From Diphasiastrum complanatum (Eukaryota > Streptophyta > Lycopodiopsida > Lycopodiales > Lycopodiaceae): 64,000 nt of DNA. Below, in pieces: positions 61,519-64,000 of this stretch. The position numbers and the translations under genes were made by a program. The stretch lies in assembly GCA_029204225.1 (NCBI GenBank), contig CM055103.1, positions 5,950,852-6,014,851 on the forward strand. The letters are read 5' to 3'. Each line of letters starts with the position of its first letter. Position 1 is the stretch's first letter. The notes below the pieces were generated by a model. That model did no database searches. It was given only the letters and a program-made list of their open reading frames with translations, and was not told the DNA's origin.

Positions 61519-63455
61519 TTGATTAATTTGCAATTATATCTTAGTCATTGGAATATTCTCTGGCTGCCTAAGCTTCCACCTCCGATGAGACCCCTTGCTC
61601 TTAAAAACTGCTCTGGTCCTTGGATCATGTTTTAAAAGGGAATTTTGTCAAATTTTAGAATAAATCTAGAATGTGCCTTTCATTTGGATTTGGGAACACA
61701 ATGCAACTTACCTTTTATTGTTTTAGGGCTCATCCTATTTTGTAAGGTGAATTTTGTGTCTCACTTTTCTTTTCTCGTCATAGAGGACATTTTTTTATAG
61801 CATTTCTCATACTTTGAAAGGCACGTGAACTTAGCTTTGCTCTTAAATCTCGTTTCTGTTAATTAGCCTTGTCCATGGGTATCTGTATGTCTGCATTCCT
61901 TTTGATGCTACAGTGCTTAAGCCTTTTTGTGGGTCCTTTTTATTGCAATACTTTTTTTGCTTCAGATTCCTCCATGAGATCCCCTCTTATTTTGCAGGCA
62001 ACAAGCTTAACAATATTGATGTTGTTTACACACCGTGGTCTAACTTGAACAAGATGCCCACTATGGATGTCGGAGTAATTAGATTCCACAACCATAGACT
62101 TGTAAGTGTTTCGTTGGAGCTTGTGTTGTTGTAGTGTCAATAATTGCTATAACTGTACTTGGAATTGGTAAAGGCAGTTATTGTCAGGGTAGTTGGAGCA
62201 GTTATTTATCATATGCCAATCTATTGGAGCTTTATCATGTGGGAGCTATCATTTGATATAGGACCCAAAAGAAATTTAGTTTGGATTCTTCTCTTGGGCC
62301 TTATTAGTGGCTATGAACACATCCTTGTAAGATAATATCACTGTCTTACAAAGAAGTCAATACAATTAATACTATAGTGGCTAGCTCTCCTACAAAGAAA
62401 CATTTCTAGCACTTCTCCTACAAAGATACTCACAAGACTCTTTCACAAAGAGCTTATAAAGAATCAGAATCAGAATCAGTAACTACTGATTGACAAAAGG
62501 GTAATTTTGTTATATTACTTAGGGTACTTTCAGCACTTTCTAAAGTGTGCCTCTCTAGAATGTTCCCCTTGAGGTTAGGGTAAGGTCCCCTTAGCACAAC
62601 TCTTGATTTTAGGATCATTCAACTTTGGGTATGTTTTTCAGACATTCAAATGATATTTATTCACTTGTGGGACCCCAAGGGTGCAAGTATCCACATGAGA
62701 GCTCATAAATGCTGGTCCTTAGGGCTTATATAATTATCCACAACCTAAATATCATATTCGTAATCCTCCCTCCCTGTAGAAATATTACCCCCAAATGCTT
62801 CAGAACTGCATGCTCAAGAGGCACTGCAAAAACATTGCCTGCATGCTCACAAGAAGCTGCAAAATGCATATATTGAAGAAGGTGCAAAAATTTCAATCTT
62901 AAATAAGTCACAAAAACAAAAAAGGGAGTTGCAATACTTGGAATTATGATAAAATGTGTAGTGAATGGTGTTATATGACCTTTTCTCAAGACATGAGCAG
63001 ATGGACCAAACTCACCACATGACAACATCAATGAATGTCATGGATAACCAATGATATAATAAAACTGCCAAAGGATTAAATGGTGGGGGCTAAAGAAAAT
63101 AAAAGCTAAGTAGGAAGCACAATGTCCATCAAGTTATAGATGAAGAAGAATGTCTTGAAACATTGGACAGGAGCTGAACTCTATATCAACGCAATTGGAA
63201 AATAACAGGCCTGATATAGGATCTAGAATGCATCATCTAGGCACGTAGTGCCTTCTCGGACAAAGCTTTATTTTTCTCTTTTGTCGCTGTATTGCTGCGG
63301 ATGGATTTTTCCACCAAAAAGCTGGACGTTAGAACAGGACTTTTGCGGAAGTTCTGGGGCTGCTGAACTACGCAGTAGAGAGCATGATCGAAGGCGCCTT
63401 AAAACGTCAATCACAAATAGCTAGACATCATAAATGGACCATAAACTTAATATTT

Positions 63456-63643
63456 ACAAAGGGTCCGTTTGTGGGCAGAATGTATCATAATGTTAATAGT
63501 GGAAATTTTTGTGCGCAGAAGTTAAGCAAAAATTTCCTGAGTGTATGATACGTAAACATTTGAATACCGACCAGTTGAAGATGCTCCACCGTAATTTGCT
63601 CAACCGATATATGCTCGAAGCTGGGTCGGAACGGACCCTTTGT
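63456..63643. mobile_element. Candidate MITE (188 bp, hAT-like)
   Basis: Terminal inverted repeats ACAAAGGGTCCGTTT and AACGGACCCTTTGT are flanked by TAATATTT and AAGTATTT, a possible degenerate 8-bp target duplication (6 of 8). GGGTCCGTTT-type ends are usual for hAT-derived MITEs. It lies in a right-arm-specific segment with no left-arm counterpart. Confidence 0.55.
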
Positions 63644-64000
63644 AAGTATTTACGTTTTTTTTTTAACATGTTTTTGCCCACGTTCCGAAATGGAACGGGC
63701 AACTAAGGCTGGTATACATCATTATCCATCTTAATGTGTTGCACTAATCTTACTCGAAAATCAAGGCACATGTAATGCCTTTAGAGGACACAATCCAACA
63801 GCGCTTCGTGTGTTCAGATTCCATCCAAGTGGGCCTCCGTAGTTTGAGATTTCGTCAACGAGGGCTTTGTATTTTCAGTGCTGAAAATTACGACGGACGA
63901 AATCAGTTCCGAGTCTTAAGAACTAGGTAATAGGGTTCCCGAACTTGATTTAAACTGTCTATGCATGTAAGATTTGAGTAGACACATCAAAATATAACAA

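Larger units (their letters stand above)
57959..62101 (+). pseudogene. Broken partial copy of the CCDC25-like gene in the right arm
   Basis: Exon 1 (57959-58070) begins ATGGTGTTTTATTTC but has lost one base after GCCAGA relative to the left copy (112 vs 113 nt), shifting the frame to [14 protein letters not shown], and the last codon TGG has become CGG. The donor GTGAGG is kept. Exon 2 is absent: the stretch matching about 41690-42065 is missing near 58978. Exon 3 (61998-62101) is complete with TTTGCAG acceptor and GTAAGT donor and reads [20 protein letters not shown], with V-to-I and G-to-R changes (MDVGVIRFHNHRL). Exons 4-6, if duplicated, would be beyond position 64000. The copy cannot make a normal protein. 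Confidence 0.9.
57159..64000 (-). repeat. Right arm of the large inverted repeat (continues beyond the window)
   Basis: Colinear reverse complement of the left arm with about 1 kb of net extra sequence. It has discrete extra segments at about 59582-59967, 60446-60965, 61016-61518 and 63220-63712, and lacks the segment matching about 41690-42065 (exon 2 and its (CT)n tract). Confidence 0.93.

Overview
This window is nuclear DNA from a land plant with a large, repeat-rich genome. The evidence is two host genes split into short exons by kilobase-sized introns with GT-AG borders, an otherwise dense layer of decayed LTR retrotransposons, Helitron, hAT and LINE remnants, and long (CT)n/(GA)n microsatellites. 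The species cannot be read from the sequence; a seed-free plant or gymnosperm with long introns would fit, but this is a guess. Nothing bacterial, plastid or CRISPR-like was seen.

Host gene 1 (about 1.5-10.9 kb, minus strand, running off the left edge) encodes a plant MORC GHKL-ATPase. Six exons join in frame and carry the N-box, the DxGGG box and the GNGFKTS box. Its 7.6-kb first intron holds an old Ty3/gypsy remnant, and inside that a 391-bp TRIM whose 144/130-bp LTRs contain a tRNA-like unit. Four diverged tandem copies of a 126-143-bp repeat lie directly upstream of the start codon.

From 12 to 32 kb there is no intact host gene. In order there are a 121-bp tandem duplication, an LTR pair (13.3/15.4 kb), a CA/TA microsatellite, an unrecognised broken reading frame (16.6-17.0 kb), a Helitron helicase remnant (18.8-20.9 kb) fused in one open frame to the 3' part of a Ty1/copia element (20.9-25.7 kb), a very AT-rich block with a Pif1-like helicase remnant (25.7-28.9 kb), a copia gag scrap and a LINE 3' end (30.6-31.7 kb).

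Host gene 2 (32.8-43.4 kb, minus strand) is an apparently intact CCDC25/Jlp2-like NFACT-R protein of 214 codons in six exons. Its 5' half (exons 1-3 plus promoter) lies in the left arm of a large inverted repeat (about 38.48-44.35 kb). The right arm (57.16-64.0 kb, continuing beyond the window) carries a broken copy on the plus strand: exon 1 is frameshifted, exon 2 is missing and exon 3 is present. The arms differ by several discrete insertions. The 12.8-kb spacer holds a chromovirus inserted in a (CT)n tract, a gypsy RT remnant joined to a second element's leader, a copia element with an internal deletion and a (TA)n-looped hairpin.

The strongest candidates for something new are the TRIM with tRNA-like LTRs, the inverted duplication of the CCDC25-like gene and the compositionally foreign Pif1 block.
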